NCBI RefSeq assembly: GCF_032854445.1
Contig: NC_088295.1
Span: forward strand, 89,078,644-89,142,643
Reading direction: 5' to 3'
Length of the DNA: 64,000 nt
Source: Liolophura sinensis
Taxonomy: Eukaryota > Mollusca > Polyplacophora > Chitonida > Chitonidae
Positions 1 through 57,640 of the stretch are shown in pieces. Position numbers and translations under genes: made by a program. The notes beneath the pieces were generated by a model. The model worked only from the letters and a program-made list of their open reading frames with translations. It was not told where the DNA came from and did not search any database. The stretch's first letter is position 1. Every line of letters starts with the position of its first letter.

Positions 1-375
1 GCTGAACTCCATTGGGGATGCTGTCCGTATTACAGGTGAACTCCACTGGGGATGCTGTCTACTGGTGAACACCACTGGGGGTGCTGTCTACTGGTGAACA
101 CCACTGGGGGTGCTGTCCATATTACTGGTGAACACCACTGGGGGTGCTCTCCGTATTACTGGTGAACTCCATTGGGGGTGCTGTCTGTATTACTGGTGAA
201 CACCACTGGGGGGTGCTGTCCATATTACTGCTGAACTGCACTTGGGGTGCTGTCCATATTACTGGTGAACACCACTGGGGGTGCTGTCCGTATTACTGTT
301 GAACTCCACTGGGAGTGCTACCCGTATTACAGGTGAACACCACTGGGAGTGCTGACCATATTACTGGTGAACACT
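1..375. repeat. 34-35-bp minisatellite, cut by the left window edge
   Basis: About 12 units of the type GCTGTCCGTATTACTGGTGA followed by ACTCCACTGGGGGT. Starts fall near 20, 52, 82, 112, 147, 181, 215, 249, 284, 318 and 352. Two units (52 and 82) lack the CCGTATT segment and are about 30 bp. The array lies beyond the 3' end of POLR2H. Confidence 0.9.
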
Positions 376-491
376 GTTTGTTAATTAAATTTTACTGGTG
401 TTCTTCACCATATTTAAGAAACTGCAAAGGGAAACAACTTCCACCCACCTGTGCCCCAAACCTTATCTGAAAACTGTAGAAAAACCAGCAT

Positions 492-620
492 GATTTATTG
501 ATTTATTTCATTGGTGTTTTACGCTGTACTCAAGAAATTTTGACTTATACAACAGCGGCCAGCATTATGGTGGGAGGAAACCAGGCAGAGCCCGGTGCAA
601 ACTCGCGTCCATCCACAGGT
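492..620 (-). mobile_element. SINE family 1, 3' part
   Basis: Reversed 3' module: (ATTT) tail, then TTGGTGTTTTACGC, CAGCATTATGGTGGGAGG and the CCACAGG block. It matches the window's SINE consensus (full copy at 53785-54049) and is truncated before the tRNA-like head. Confidence 0.8.
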
Positions 621-2014
621 TAAGCAGCATGATTAGGGGCCAGTGTAGTATACATGTAGGTAATTATATGATGGGTGCCCAGTTTATGGGGAGAGAAAAC
701 CAGTGTACCTGCTGTAAACAGTTAATCGCCATGTCTTGGGTGACCCTGCAGCAGGAATTTAAGCACCTTTATGCCAGAGCCACTCCCCACAAGGCAGTCA
801 AACATCACACTGACGAAGGGACCTACAGCAAGAGGTGCGACTATGGCTTTATGTACAAAAAGCACTGCAAACCTTGCTGACATCTCACACCCCATACTAC
901 ATTATATGGTGTAGTGAGAGGAGCTTGTTTGATGTTACAAACTTCACAGAGCCTTGCCCGTCCACATTCTTGTACACTAAGGTCAATTTTAAAGAAAAAG
1001 AAACATTGAATGAAAAAGACAGAAAGTTATCCATAAGATTTCACATTTTTTATTTACTGCAGATGATGATGACATGATGATGACATAATGATGACATTGG
1101 CAGTGCTTTATAATGGCCTGAATAGCTGAACACATGACCTTATTTCATGATTAGAGTTTAATACCCAATAAAACCATGCATCTGGTGTATTTTATAGCAT
1201 GTCAGACTACTGTTTTCAGTACACGCAACCTTCTTTCTCTCCATACTTTCACAGTGCTGAAACCATTTAAACCAAAATGTAAGTAGGATAAGAAGATTCT
1301 TGGCTTGAACACACCCATGGCTACACCATAGTTTGCTCAACACTGGTAAAGGAGATAATGGCCATATTTTATAAACAAGCAAAGCATTTTTAAACAAAGA
1401 GGACTATTAAATAGTGTATGTATTATTTTATTTGAAGAATGAATTACACATAGCTATATTACTCACTAGACATGCGTAGTCATAAAATCCATGATTTATA
1501 TGCCTCTCCGGTGCAGTTCTCTATGCATTTAGACATCAGGGTGCTACACCACACCTGGAGTACATGATAAATATGCAGTTACTGGGCAATTAACTTACAC
1601 TGTACTAGTATACAACTTACCTGACAACTTTATAGTACGGAATACCTGACAGCTTTATAGTACGGATTACCTGACAACTTCAAACTAACATATTATTTGC
1701 CTCACATACTGATACATATATAAGTCTCCATTTACTATGTAGTTACCTTGCTGAAAAATATTTACCTTAATATGTTGTGGACAGATACACACTTCACACC
1801 CTATATGGCAGAATCCTGATCAAATGTCAGCACATCCTATTTCACAGGTGACGGCTACATTATATGTACACTTCCACTCTACAGCTACATGTACATGTAT
1901 CATATGACCACACCATGTGTACACATGGGGATGCGAAGTTACACGCTGCTGATGTTCTGTACTTGGAATTCTATATACTGTAATTCTTCAACCTTAACGC
2001 ATATGTGCAAGGTG
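621..2014. other. Flank beyond POLR2H without recognised genes
   Basis: AT-rich unique sequence. It holds a short GATGATGACAT run (about 1063-1097) and 2.5 copies of a 25-bp repeat (ACCTGACAACTTTATAGTAC core) at 1619-1680. The short reading frames here show no family signature. Confidence 0.6.
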
Positions 2015-2020
2015 TTTATT
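2015..2020 (-). terminator. Candidate poly(A) signal for POLR2H
   Basis: TTTATT on the plus strand gives AATAAA on the gene strand, about 540 nt beyond the stop codon. It is the first canonical hexamer I see downstream; a weaker AATACA variant lies closer. Either could end the 3' UTR. Confidence 0.3.
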
Positions 2021-2562
2021 CAAGACTAATAATGTCATACTTTTTATGAATCCCTGAAGCTCGCCAACCCAATCAATGTAGTTTTGTCTTTAACATCACA
2101 TTAAAAAAGTGCATAAATCACATTGCAAGTTGCAAAAAGGTTGAAGAGTTAGGGTATATACATGTATGAACTCTTTATAGGACAGCAATATTTATAATTA
2201 AATGCATGAACACATGTAAGGTCATGCTTACAGAAATCTCAGTTGGATATAACTCAACTATCAGAAAATATACGGTTAGTTGGAGAGTAGGGAATTCCTT
2301 TTCTTTCTTTTCTAACTAGTGAAAGAGAACTTAACATGGAGACGAAAAAAATAAGCCACTTAATTCCTAATAAAAACTTCTGGCCCTACAAAGATATTCT
2401 TAATGATCGCTTAAATGTATTATGGACAGAACAGACATCGTTAACAAAACCAACAACAACCTCATCAGATTCCTCCGTTTACTTTATCCTTTATGTCCGT
2501 CCCCAACCCCCTCCCACTCCTATCAGGCTGCACCCTACATCAATGTTATTATGGCGTTCACA

Positions 2563-48917
<46,355 letters not shown>

Positions 48918-48950
48918 CTAACCCGATATAAGCCAGCCTGGCATCACTTG

Positions 48951-48957
48951 TTTTATA
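48951..48957 (-). promoter_or_regulatory. TATA-like box of POLR2H
   Basis: TATAAAA on the minus strand, 61 bp upstream of the POLR2H ATG. Typical TATA-to-start spacing would place initiation near 48920-48927 and give a leader of about 30-37 nt. It is positionally plausible, but this is AT-rich DNA and no transcript data were available. Confidence 0.4.
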
Positions 48958-49611
48958 GGCCCCAAACTAGAATAAAATCAAAATGCAGGCAAAGCTACGA
49001 GGTTTATAATGTTTAATGTACACAAATGCTAGAACATTTGGATGATTTAATGGCTGATTCCGTCCATTCGGTTTTGTAAACAAACAATCTCTGTATCGTT
49101 TATTTCTTCCTCATTCAAGCAAAGACTGGCATCAAAGGGAAATAACCGACATTACAGTCCGGATGCGTCCCTAGACGTGTAAGCATTTTATGCATGACCA
49201 AACGTGATGTACGTGGATTCTCTGCTGGATAAAGTATCGTCAAACGTTGCATACGTATTTTTTCAAACATGGCTTAGTCAGCAAAGAATAGTAAACAGAG
49301 ACGCGGAATCTCAGAAATGAAAATGCTTACAATTAGCCACACCAGAATAAACCATGCCATATAGGGCCTAGGCTAATTTATTTCTTTACTCTATAGATCC
49401 CTACATATGGTTTTGATATTTAAGATATGTTTGAAACTTAATCCCTATTCTTTTCTCCACAATACATCCAAAAATATTCTTGATATAGATTAATTTACGC
49501 AATACAAGCTACATGTTCATGACGTAATGATTTAGAGGTATTTCACGCCCCCACCACCCACCTCCCCCAACAAATACCTCCCACTATGAAAGATGATTTT
49601 AAGGTCCCTAA
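48958..49611. other. Region upstream of POLR2H without recognised genes
   Basis: Likely part of the POLR2H promoter and intergenic space. Nothing recognised beyond the TATA-like box just inside POLR2H's flank. Confidence 0.5.
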
Positions 49612-49742
49612 GCAACCTGAGGATGGTCGTGGGTTCCCCGTGATGCCTCTGTCCTGATTCCTTCCACCATAATGCTGGCTGCCGCCGTATAAGTGCAATA
49701 TTCCAGCATACAGCGTACAACACGAATGAAATAAATAAATGA
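49612..49742 (+). mobile_element. SINE family 1, 3' half
   Basis: GCAACCTGAGGATGGTCGTG, CCACCATAATGCTGGCTGCC, GCCGTATAAGTGCAATATTC and an AAATAAATAAATGA tail. Confidence 0.88.
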
Positions 49743-50223
49743 ATTAGATGACTAATTATATAAATAAATTTTAAAACTGTAAGGAAAAGATAAATAAATC
49801 CGACCGGTAACTGATATTATCTCCTAGTTTATTAATACCGTTACCCATAAACATGCATATTTCAAAGCCAAAAGAGAAACTCAACATTTTTGTGGTAGAA
49901 ATGGAAAATGAAATAACTTTAAACGAGAAGAGTTTGTAACAGATAGAAAGAGCAGGGTGTTAAGTTACCTTCGTATTGTGTCTTAGAGCGATTACCTTAA
50001 AAAGAAACAGAACACAAACAAAATTTTACAAACGCACAAAAACAATTAAAAAACCCCAAAAAACAAACAAAAAACAAATAAAGAACGAAAAAAACAAAAC
50101 AAAAAACGCACACACACCCAATTTGTGTACAAATTGTTTCAAGTCAAACTTCATTATTATACGTAAGCGATAATGATGTTGCATGTGGATCAACTTTTTA
50201 CACAATACTGTCTAAACATGGGC

Positions 50224-50319
50224 CAGGGTCTAAACTCTTTGAGTTCTCAGGGTCTAAACTCTTTGAGTTCCCAGGGTCTAAACTCGTTGATTTCCCAGGG
50301 TCTATACTCTTTGATTTCC
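50224..50319. repeat. 24-bp repeat, 4 copies
   Basis: Four exact-length units of CAGGGTCTAAACTCTTTGAG then TTCT, with mounting changes to the right. The 24-bp period gives an eight-residue QGLNSLSS repeat in the local frame (50173-50445), which has no other support. Confidence 0.9.
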
Positions 50320-50819
50320 ATACACAATGAAATTGCGGCTGAAGGCGAAGTGAAATTTACATTCATCTGTTGTAATGGATATAATAAACCAAGGAAAAAA
50401 ATTACTACTTATTTTGTGGAAATTTTAATCATCTTTAATAAATAATATTACATTTTTAGGTATTTTCTTCGCTATTGTCAGCATTTGTCAGTGGCTCTAG
50501 CGAATGACAAATTGTCTACTGTTTGCTTGCCCTCTGACCTCTTTTTGCTTGATAGTTATGTTTCGTTTACCCTTTCTTATTTGATCTACTGAAAATGCTC
50601 TGGTCAAATTCCCTAAAAAAAAACCATGAAAAGTGCAGTGTAGTAGTATGTACACTTATATAGTAATTGCCATTTATAGATCTCGATGGTGATATTAACA
50701 TCGATGGTTATATAAACATCGCTATCAATAGTTGTTTATTCATGCCATAAGTGATGTAACTATTTTAATGATGGATTGTCATATTTTCCATTCTGATGTT
50801 GATTTTAATGTGAATTTTC

Positions 50820-50944
50820 CAGCAACCTGCGGCCGGTCGTGGGTTTCGCAGCCCTGTTCCTCCCACCTTAATGTTGGCCGTCGTCGTATAAGTTAAATAT
50901 TCTTGAGTACGGCGTAGAACACCAATTAAAAAATGAATAAATGA
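50820..50944 (+). mobile_element. SINE family 1, 3' half
   Basis: AGCAACCTGCGGCCGGTCGT, CCTCCCACCTTAATGTTGGC, CGTCGTCGTATAAGTTAAAT and TTGAGTACGGCGTAGAACAC, with an A-rich tail. Confidence 0.9.
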
Positions 50945-51162
50945 ACTGGAAATGTGTTAGTATAAACTTTCATAAACCACACGTCTAATATTGGAAGAGA
51001 TTTAGACAGTTGTTTGTAATGCTAAAATCTTAACAATTGTATGAAAATACAATATGAATTTGTCCACATTATTTCCCTGAGTTAAACTTGTTTCATTGAA
51101 TGCTTGGATGTGACTAGTGCAAGAAATACATAATTATGCATATACAGTATGTGGAAGTTTTG

Positions 51163-51214
51163 GATATTCTTGGGTACGGCGAAAAACACCAATTCAATAA
51201 ATAAATGAATAAAT
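51163..51214 (+). mobile_element. SINE family 1, 3' tip
   Basis: GATATTCTTGGGTACGGCGA, then AAAACACCAATTCAATAAAT and AAATGAATAAAT. Confidence 0.8.
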
Positions 51215-53025
51215 AAGTTTTGGACAAATTTTCTTTGTCCATCATGACATAAACTCAAATATAATAATGAATTTCCTTCTTTGCAAAACTGAATCCCAGA
51301 TGTTAATTGGCATTTGACACTTTTCCAGTATTAACAATATTTATGTGTTCATTTTAACCACATTAAAGCCATTTTGATGTTAATTTAGTGTAGTGAGATT
51401 TTCAAGGCATTTTAATGATAAAAATATAACATAAACAAGTATTAATGTGTAATGATATCGGTATTATTTTGCAGTGTATTATTGCTGGTTTTGCACATAT
51501 TTAGAATATCGTGTGAAAAGGACACGTTTGTGTCGTTTCTACTTTTACTTTCACGATGTTACGTCACGCAAGACAAATCACGTCATTCGGCGCTGACATA
51601 GGCTACAGCAAGATAATGTTATTCACCATAAAGGCAACAGTTGTAAGAACACCACACAATCCTTTTGATGGCAAAGCACTGTAAGCCTATGTGTTCTTTC
51701 AAAACGTTAGCCTGTTTAAAACTCTCATTTGTTTTCACTATATCATTCGAGTATAGAATAATCACATAGTGAAAAATCTCAGCCAGACAGACAAACAGAC
51801 AGACATGTTAAAATTGTTGACGTTCCATTCATCAAAATGATTCACGTAGAAGGAAGAGGAAAAAGACTGCACCATGACTCAGTGAAACTGTTGTGTACAG
51901 GTTGTATGCCTGCATGAAGCGCGCTTTAAGTGTATAACTACACGCGTATCGCACACATTACGTTTAAAAGTAGAAGTTTTGCTTTTCTGACGGTTCAGAG
52001 ACAGCTCAGTCATTGCATGAACCAACTCATCTGAGAATCACAAACTTATTTTAAAGTTTTAAAATGAATTAATTGCATTACCTTATGTGAAAGGCTGTCC
52101 TTAAGTGTTCGTGGTTTATATCACTGAAACTTATAGCCATGCACTACAAAAGATAAGTAAATAGAATAGATTTTTAATTTAAGAAATAAGACCTAAAATG
52201 TATACATAAACATATGAATCGCGTGTCTAGATGCAAGATTATATATGTATATATTCTAATACTCTCTAGTTACAAAACCTTCGTTCTCTTAAAAAAAGAG
52301 AAAAACTCTGTGTATATATTCTCCATTCTAATTTTGAGCATGGAGCTGTAGGCCTTCTTCAGAATGCTTTAAATCGTAACATTTCCCTGCACAACACACG
52401 CCATCAGAGCTGAGCATTACATCCATATGACTGGGCATGTTGACTTCACCCGGATGCGTGTCCTGTCACGCTCTATAGGATAGCCCACCAAGCGTGTCCC
52501 CCTGATGGCCATTTCGTGCGTGATACAGTAGAAAAGACTAAAGTCTATTGACGAATATGGTGTGCTTCAGCTGCATTAATTTGTTGCTTATAAATATCTG
52601 ATTTTTTTTTAACTCCCGCGTGAGTGTACATACATACATTGTCACGCATGCAAGTGAGTCTAGGAAATTAAGCTGTATATATGCCTACTACCTCGGGGGT
52701 TGTCTACTTGAATGCATATATATGTACTGGTGCACGGTTATAGCATTTATACCACGACAGAAATGTAGACTCTCGCTTAAGATCCGGCAGGACTTAATTG
52801 TTGCATCATGTTTTCATCTTTATCTTTTTATTGTTTATTTTATTAAATTCTGAACACCGAAAGGCATCACATATAAAGTGCTAACGAGCTTATAGAAAGT
52901 ACATCATTCAGTTATGATCGCATCTAAAATAATTCGCAATATTTGAATAAAATAACTGATATATACAAGTGGCAATATTTTGCAATTATAGCCCAGCTGC
53001 GAGGTATATTAAAACCATGTTATGT
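51215..53025. other. Unique sequence without recognised genes
   Basis: A GC-richer patch at about 51530-51610 contains TTACGTCA (51559-51566) and a second CGTCA at 51581. No coding segment recognised. Confidence 0.5.
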
Positions 53026-53265
53026 ATGGGCCGGTATGGTTAGCTAGCAAGTGCAGTACAATGACCCAGGATCCTCTCACCAATGCAGTCGCTATGAGTT
53101 CAATTCCAACTAGTGCTGGCTTCCTCTGAGATCGTACGTGGGGAGGTCTTCCAACAAATTGCAGAGCGGATGGTCGTGGGGAAATTCCCAGTTTAATCAC
53201 ACCATAATGTATAAGTGAAATATTCTTGAGTACGACGTAAAACACCAATCAAATAAAAAAATTAA
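53026..53265 (+). mobile_element. SINE family 1, near-full-length diverged copy
   Basis: The degraded tRNA-like head (GGCCGGTATGGTTAGCTAGC) is followed by AATGACCCAGGATCCTCTCA, GAGTTCAATTCCAAC (B-box-like), GTGCTGGCTTCCTCTGAG, GAGCGGATGGTCGTGGGG, ATAAGTGAAATATTCTTGAG and TAAAACACCAATCAAATAAA. Confidence 0.88.
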
Positions 53266-53625
53266 TGCAGAAAGCATGATTTGGAACAAGCACTGCGTGC
53301 TAAAAAGAGCTATAGAAAGGATAAGCATAAACTTATACCGTAAATGTATCATTTCTCACAAAAGTTTTGAACAAAGGTTAGCGTATTAAAGGGTAAGCGT
53401 CAACTTAATCATATATACATGTGTAACCACAAATGTGAAATTGTTCAAAGCAAACTGAATATAAATAGCCCATCTTTCACAAATGCACGCTTGTATTTTA
53501 AATTGTTTTAAGTTGTTCGAAAGAGATGATAATTCACCACCATGCATGAAGATATTGCATGCAAAATTATGTCTTGCGCACGAAATCTTTAAGTTTAGTA
53601 TCAGGTAGTTTGTCGTGCGCTCCAT

Positions 53626-53699
53626 ATCTTCACTAAGTTATGCTCTCTAGATCTTCACTACGTCATGTTTCAAGATCTTCATTAAATTGTGCCCTCTAG
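53626..53699. repeat. 24-25-bp repeat, 3 copies
   Basis: Three units beginning ATCTTCACTA or ATCTTCATTA and ending CTCTAG or TCAAG, at 53626, 53651 and 53675. Confidence 0.7.
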
Positions 53700-53784
53700 A
53701 TAATTGAACCATGGGAAACAAATTGATGTCGTGTTCTAGAGAGTATACATGACATTAAATATAAAGATCTCTAGAGAGGAATTT

Positions 53785-54049
53785 GATTTTTTTTTTTCGA
53801 TTGGTGTTTTACGCCGTACTCAAGAGTATTTCACTTATACGACGGCGGACAGCATTATGGTGGGTGGAAACCGGGCACAGCCCGGAGGAAACCCACGACC
53901 ATCCGCAGGTTGCTGGCAGACCTTCCCACGTACGGCCAGAGAGGAAGCCAGCATGAGGTGGTCTTGAACTCACAGCGACCGCATTGGTAAGAGGCTTCTG
54001 GGTCACTACGCTGCGCTAGCGCGCTAACCGACTGAGCCACGGGGGCCCC
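53785..54049 (-). mobile_element. SINE family 1, full-length copy with target-site duplication
   Basis: The complete element, read on minus, starts GGGGCCCCCGTGGCTCAGTC with an A box TGGCTCAGTCGGTTAGCGCG and a B-box-like GAGTTCAAGACC. It continues through AGGAAG-type and CCATAATGCTGTCCGCCG modules to TTGAGTACGGCGTAAAACAC and an A-run. Flanking GAGAGGAATTT at 53774-53784 and 54050-54060 is an 11-bp target-site duplication. It resembles the molluscan tRNA-derived SINEs I recall as the RUDI or V-SINE type; that name is unverified. Confidence 0.93.
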
Positions 54050-54060
54050 GAGAGGAATTT

Positions 54061-54434
54061 CAAGACTATCTGTTGCGCACCAGATGATAGTACATCAGGG
54101 CGATGTGGATGATAAAGAAATGTTATAACAGTATCACGAACCTGCACAATATATCCTATCTCTTTAAACCGAAACCAGAGCAAATGAGCTCAAGCTTGCA
54201 GAATAATAGTAGTATTTCACATGTGCTACACATGGCATCCCTGCCCTAGGCACCACGACATCCATGGCACACGTTTATTGCAAAACCAACAGATGCGGTA
54301 TGTTTTACAGGATTGCTGGAATCTGTCAAGTCGAGTACGTATTCTTCACTGCCGTATGACAGGAGTGCTGGACCATCTAGTCAGATTGACTCAAAGTGAC
54401 GGTTAATGCAGATGTACAGCCCACTTGCACACCG
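54061..54434. other. Unique sequence without recognised genes
   Basis: Short unique stretch between the SINE and the 54-bp array. Nothing recognised. Confidence 0.5.
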
Positions 54435-54973
54435 TCCCGCACCCCAGTCGGTTTGATAAGCTACAATGCATGGGTGTGCTGATAAGGGTCCTGCATCCCA
54501 GTTGGTTTGCTAAGCTACAATGCATGGGTGTGCTGACAAGGGTCCTGCATTTCAGCCTGTTTGCTAAGCTACCGTGTATAGGTGTGCTGATAAGGGTCCT
54601 GCATCCCAGTCGGTTGCTAAGCTACAGTGTATAGGTGTGCTGACAAGGGTCCTGCATTCCAGTCTGTTTGCTAAGCTACCGTGTATAGGTGTGCTGATAA
54701 GGGTCCCGCATCCCAGCCTGTTTGCTAAGCTACAATGCATGGGTGTGGTGACAAGGGTCCCGCATCCCAGCCTGTTTGCTAAGCTACAAGGCATGGGTGT
54801 GGTGACAAGGGTCTCGCATCCCTGTCGGTTTGCTAAGCTACAGTGTATAGGTGTGCTGATAAGGGTCCTGCATCCCAGTCTGTTTGTTAAGCTACAATGC
54901 ATGGGTGTGGTGACAAGGGTCCCGCATCCCAGTCTGTTTGCTAAGCTACAATGTATAAGTGTGCTGACAAGGG
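54435..54973. repeat. 54-bp tandem repeat (about 10 copies)
   Basis: Units contain GCTAAGCTACAATGCATGGG, TGTGCTGACAAGGGTCCTGC and ATCCCAGTCTGTTT. AAGCTAC falls at 54458, 54512, 54566, 54619 and 54673, so one unit lost a base. Since 54 is a multiple of three, frames stay open on both strands (54564-54992, 54574-54999); these are not genes. Confidence 0.93.
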
Positions 54974-55134
54974 ACCGATTCTTTAAAGCCATTTTTTGAC
55001 AAAAGGAATAATTTGAAAGAAATCAAACTATTGACTTCCAAACAAATGTCTTTTTTTTGAAGACAAACATTTCAGCTTCCAACACTAAAAACTAGGCATT
55101 GTGAGGAGGTTTGAAATGCTGACTCAAGTCAAAA

Positions 55135-55296
55135 ATGGCTTTGTGGAATCGGTATAAGGAGCTAAAAGTTGACAATCGTTCCGAACAGAAGGAGAAAAAT
55201 GTGAAAGAGATTGTGAGATGGAAACCCGAAGGAAACCTGGATCAGCATCTGGTCGATTCGATGATAGACCGTCTTAACTATAAACCATATACATAA
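55135..55296 (+). CDS. Small ORF of 53 codons, function unknown
   Basis: ATG at 55135 to TAA at 55294. The peptide begins MALWNRYKELKVDNRSEQ and ends MIDRLNYKPYT. It is charged and Lys/Glu-rich in the middle (KELKVDNRSEQKEKNVKEIV), with no signal peptide or membrane segment. The context is A at -3 and G at +4. AATAAA lies at 55462-55467, about 170 bp downstream. It sits in unique sequence just after the 54-bp array, and its composition is less repetitive than random AT-rich frames. No family recognised; it may be chance or one exon of something larger. Confidence 0.25.
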   Translation: MALWNRYKELKVDNRSEQKEKNVKEIVRWKPEGNLDQHLVDSMIDRLNYKPYT

Positions 55297-55848
55297 CTAA
55301 TGTTACCTTTTGTATAGTTAAATATATTGTTACTCTTAGAAATGGGGTTTTCTATGCAACAAAATGCATGTATTTTTGCCAGTTTAATGAAAGTTTAAAA
55401 CTAAAGGTACGGGTACATGTAGCACGGCAATCAGTAATGTGGACAACACAGGTCCGACGGAAATAAATATCTAGGGTGTTTTCAGTTAGTTATGAACGTC
55501 ATTATTAACACGAAAATAGTAACAGTTATAGGAAACTCAGTGTGCTAAAGTTTTTTTGTTTTGAAGACAATGTATGTATCACACATTCACACCGAGATGT
55601 GGGAGTGAAGGGAGAAAACCTCATTTACATTCTTACTTTTCCTTCGACCAAAGTAATCTCCCCTTCAGCGTTTATGTATTTAATCTCTAAAGCACAGACC
55701 TTACTTAAGGCTATCTTCCAAATCATCATGGTATCGCTTATAATGAATTGGCAACACCTTAGATAATGCCCTTGTAGAATATAACCTTGAGGTGCTTAGT
55801 CAACAATGCAATTCACACATATATTCAAAAACAGGAACGGGAAATTAC

Positions 55849-55958
55849 CCGCGGACACGACGGATTAACTCCTCCTGTTGTCCGGCCAGACCGGATTTCA
55901 CCCAGGATAGGTACCAGGGCTCTTGGTACATGATGCTGATACTGTAATCGCACTGAAC
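55849..55958 (-). other. Isolated exon-like stretch
   Basis: On minus, an open 110-bp segment is preceded by GGTTATCAG and followed by GTAATT. It encodes VQCDYSISIMYQEPWYLSW, then VKSGLAGQQEELIRRVR. The aromatic/charged composition and the two splice-like ends make it exon-like. No family was recognised and no partner exons were found. Confidence 0.25.
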
Positions 55959-57302
55959 CTGATAACCATAAACTAATAACTACCCTCAGGCTTTTGTAGA
56001 ATTTTAACAACACTATCGTCCCATACTGTCAAGTCAGCTGTAGGTCTAATGGCTTTCCTTGACCGAAATGTCCAAATGTTGACCGAAGACAACTCTGGAT
56101 CATCATAAGGGGCCTTTGTGGTGGGCTAGACCTATTACACTGTTATTCCCATTAGTGACGGACTCATTTCCTGGCTCTGTCGAGACTGACTGTCGATTCC
56201 TTCCCCTCTCCAAAAAATAGACATGGTGTGATCTTTTTACAATATTCATTTATAATGAAGAAATCATTTTCTTTTAAACACAAAAATAAATTGATTTTGA
56301 ATGAAACTGGGAAACGTGTAGGGCTTTTTGATGTTTATGCCATTTTTTGCATAATATATATCACGTTTTCCTGTCCCGTTTAAGTGATAAAAGTACGGAA
56401 TGTGTTCGCATGGAATGGCCCTAGTGAACTGTACTTAATACCTTGTGATATCACATGAGACAGACAACACAGTAGGTATAAGAAAAAAAGAAAATGAGGA
56501 AACAACCTAAAGTGCCACCCGGGAGCGAGTGGTTTGCCAGCTGAATTCATTTAGATTTTTTCGATAATGTCACTGCATTTTGATGGATTAGGTTATACAC
56601 GGTCTCAGGCTAGACAGACGAATTTCCAGCCTGTTCCAACAGTAGGCGCTGGGTATGTCGTTTGCAATAGCCCTAAATAAAGGGCCAACGAACAGCGGGT
56701 TGACCATGCAGAGTATGGTATGCATTTGTCCTAGTCCTCTTATTCTGAGCATCACTTTTTGCTTCATCATCGGTTTAGTGCTTTTTTACGATTTCCGTGT
56801 AATATTTGTTAATAATGGCAGTGATGTAAAGCAAGCGTAAAAAAGACGATCATGCAGCGTCAGAGTGTACGTACATGTACTTTAGCTGGCGTAATTTCAT
56901 GGCATTGCCGTTGGAAACCATACACGCAATATTCTTAAGTATTGTGAAAAATCCACAGGAGTAAAAAACAATCTTGAACATGCTAAATTGCACGCATAGG
57001 GAAGATTACTATAAATTGGTTCTTGTTAGACGCATGTAACGCCACAAGGGTCTCAAACTATGGCAAGTCGGCCCGACCCGCCAGTAGTTGTTTCATCTAC
57101 AACCAATCACATCACACTGCGTATTTCAGAACTCTTCACTTATACTTCACTTATACGTCGGCGCAGAACTCGTCTAAACTGACACTACATCACCATTTAA
57201 CGTGCAGCAACTGTGAATGGGAATCAACAGATCATACATGGTTTAATATCTTTAAATGCGCAAATGATATTCGTATAAGTCCTGACATCAGGGAGAAACA
57301 GG
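55959..57302. other. Unique sequence without recognised genes
   Basis: AT-rich sequence. A weak SINE-tail remnant may lie near 56925-56960. No coding segment recognised. Confidence 0.45.
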
Positions 57303-57640
57303 GGGCCTCTGTGGCCTACTGGTTAGCGGGCTTGGTGATCCAATAGCCTATTACCAACGCACGCTTGATAAAGCGTCCGTCTCGAAATCGGGAGACCTGG
57401 GATCAAACCCGGGTTTGGTCACATCAAAGTCTTAGTAATGGTAAAAATTGGTACTTGTTGCTTCTTGGTTGGCCCGGTGTCAGTGTAATGAGACTGGGTT
57501 GGGTGTCATGTCTGGTGTCTTCGGCATGATACTGAAGTGGCCTGGACCCGCCCTGCCACAAGAAGACACAGTATGTGACTCCACGTTGTCATATGTATGA
57601 AAACTTGTTAAACACGACTTAAACCCCCTAACATACATAC
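57303..57640 (+). mobile_element. SINE family 2 (tRNA-derived), full-looking copy
   Basis: The head GGCCTCTGTGGCCTACTGGT, then TAGCGGG (A-box-like), and GGGATCAAACCCGGG (B-box-like) lie about 75 bp apart because the head is longer than a normal tRNA. The body has GTTGGGTGTCATGTCTGGTG, TCGGCATGATACTGAAGTGG and CACAAGAAGACACAGTATG, with an AACACGACTTAAACCC end. It shares modules with 25742-26092. Confidence 0.78.

Noticed and set aside
54564-54999. 141-142-codon frames on both strands
   Set aside because: Both follow the 54-bp period, with no N-terminus or family signature.
57303-57420. Possible functional tRNA gene
   Set aside because: A-box-like and B-box-like motifs are followed by a SINE body shared with 25742-26092, and no proper acceptor stem or 3' end is seen.
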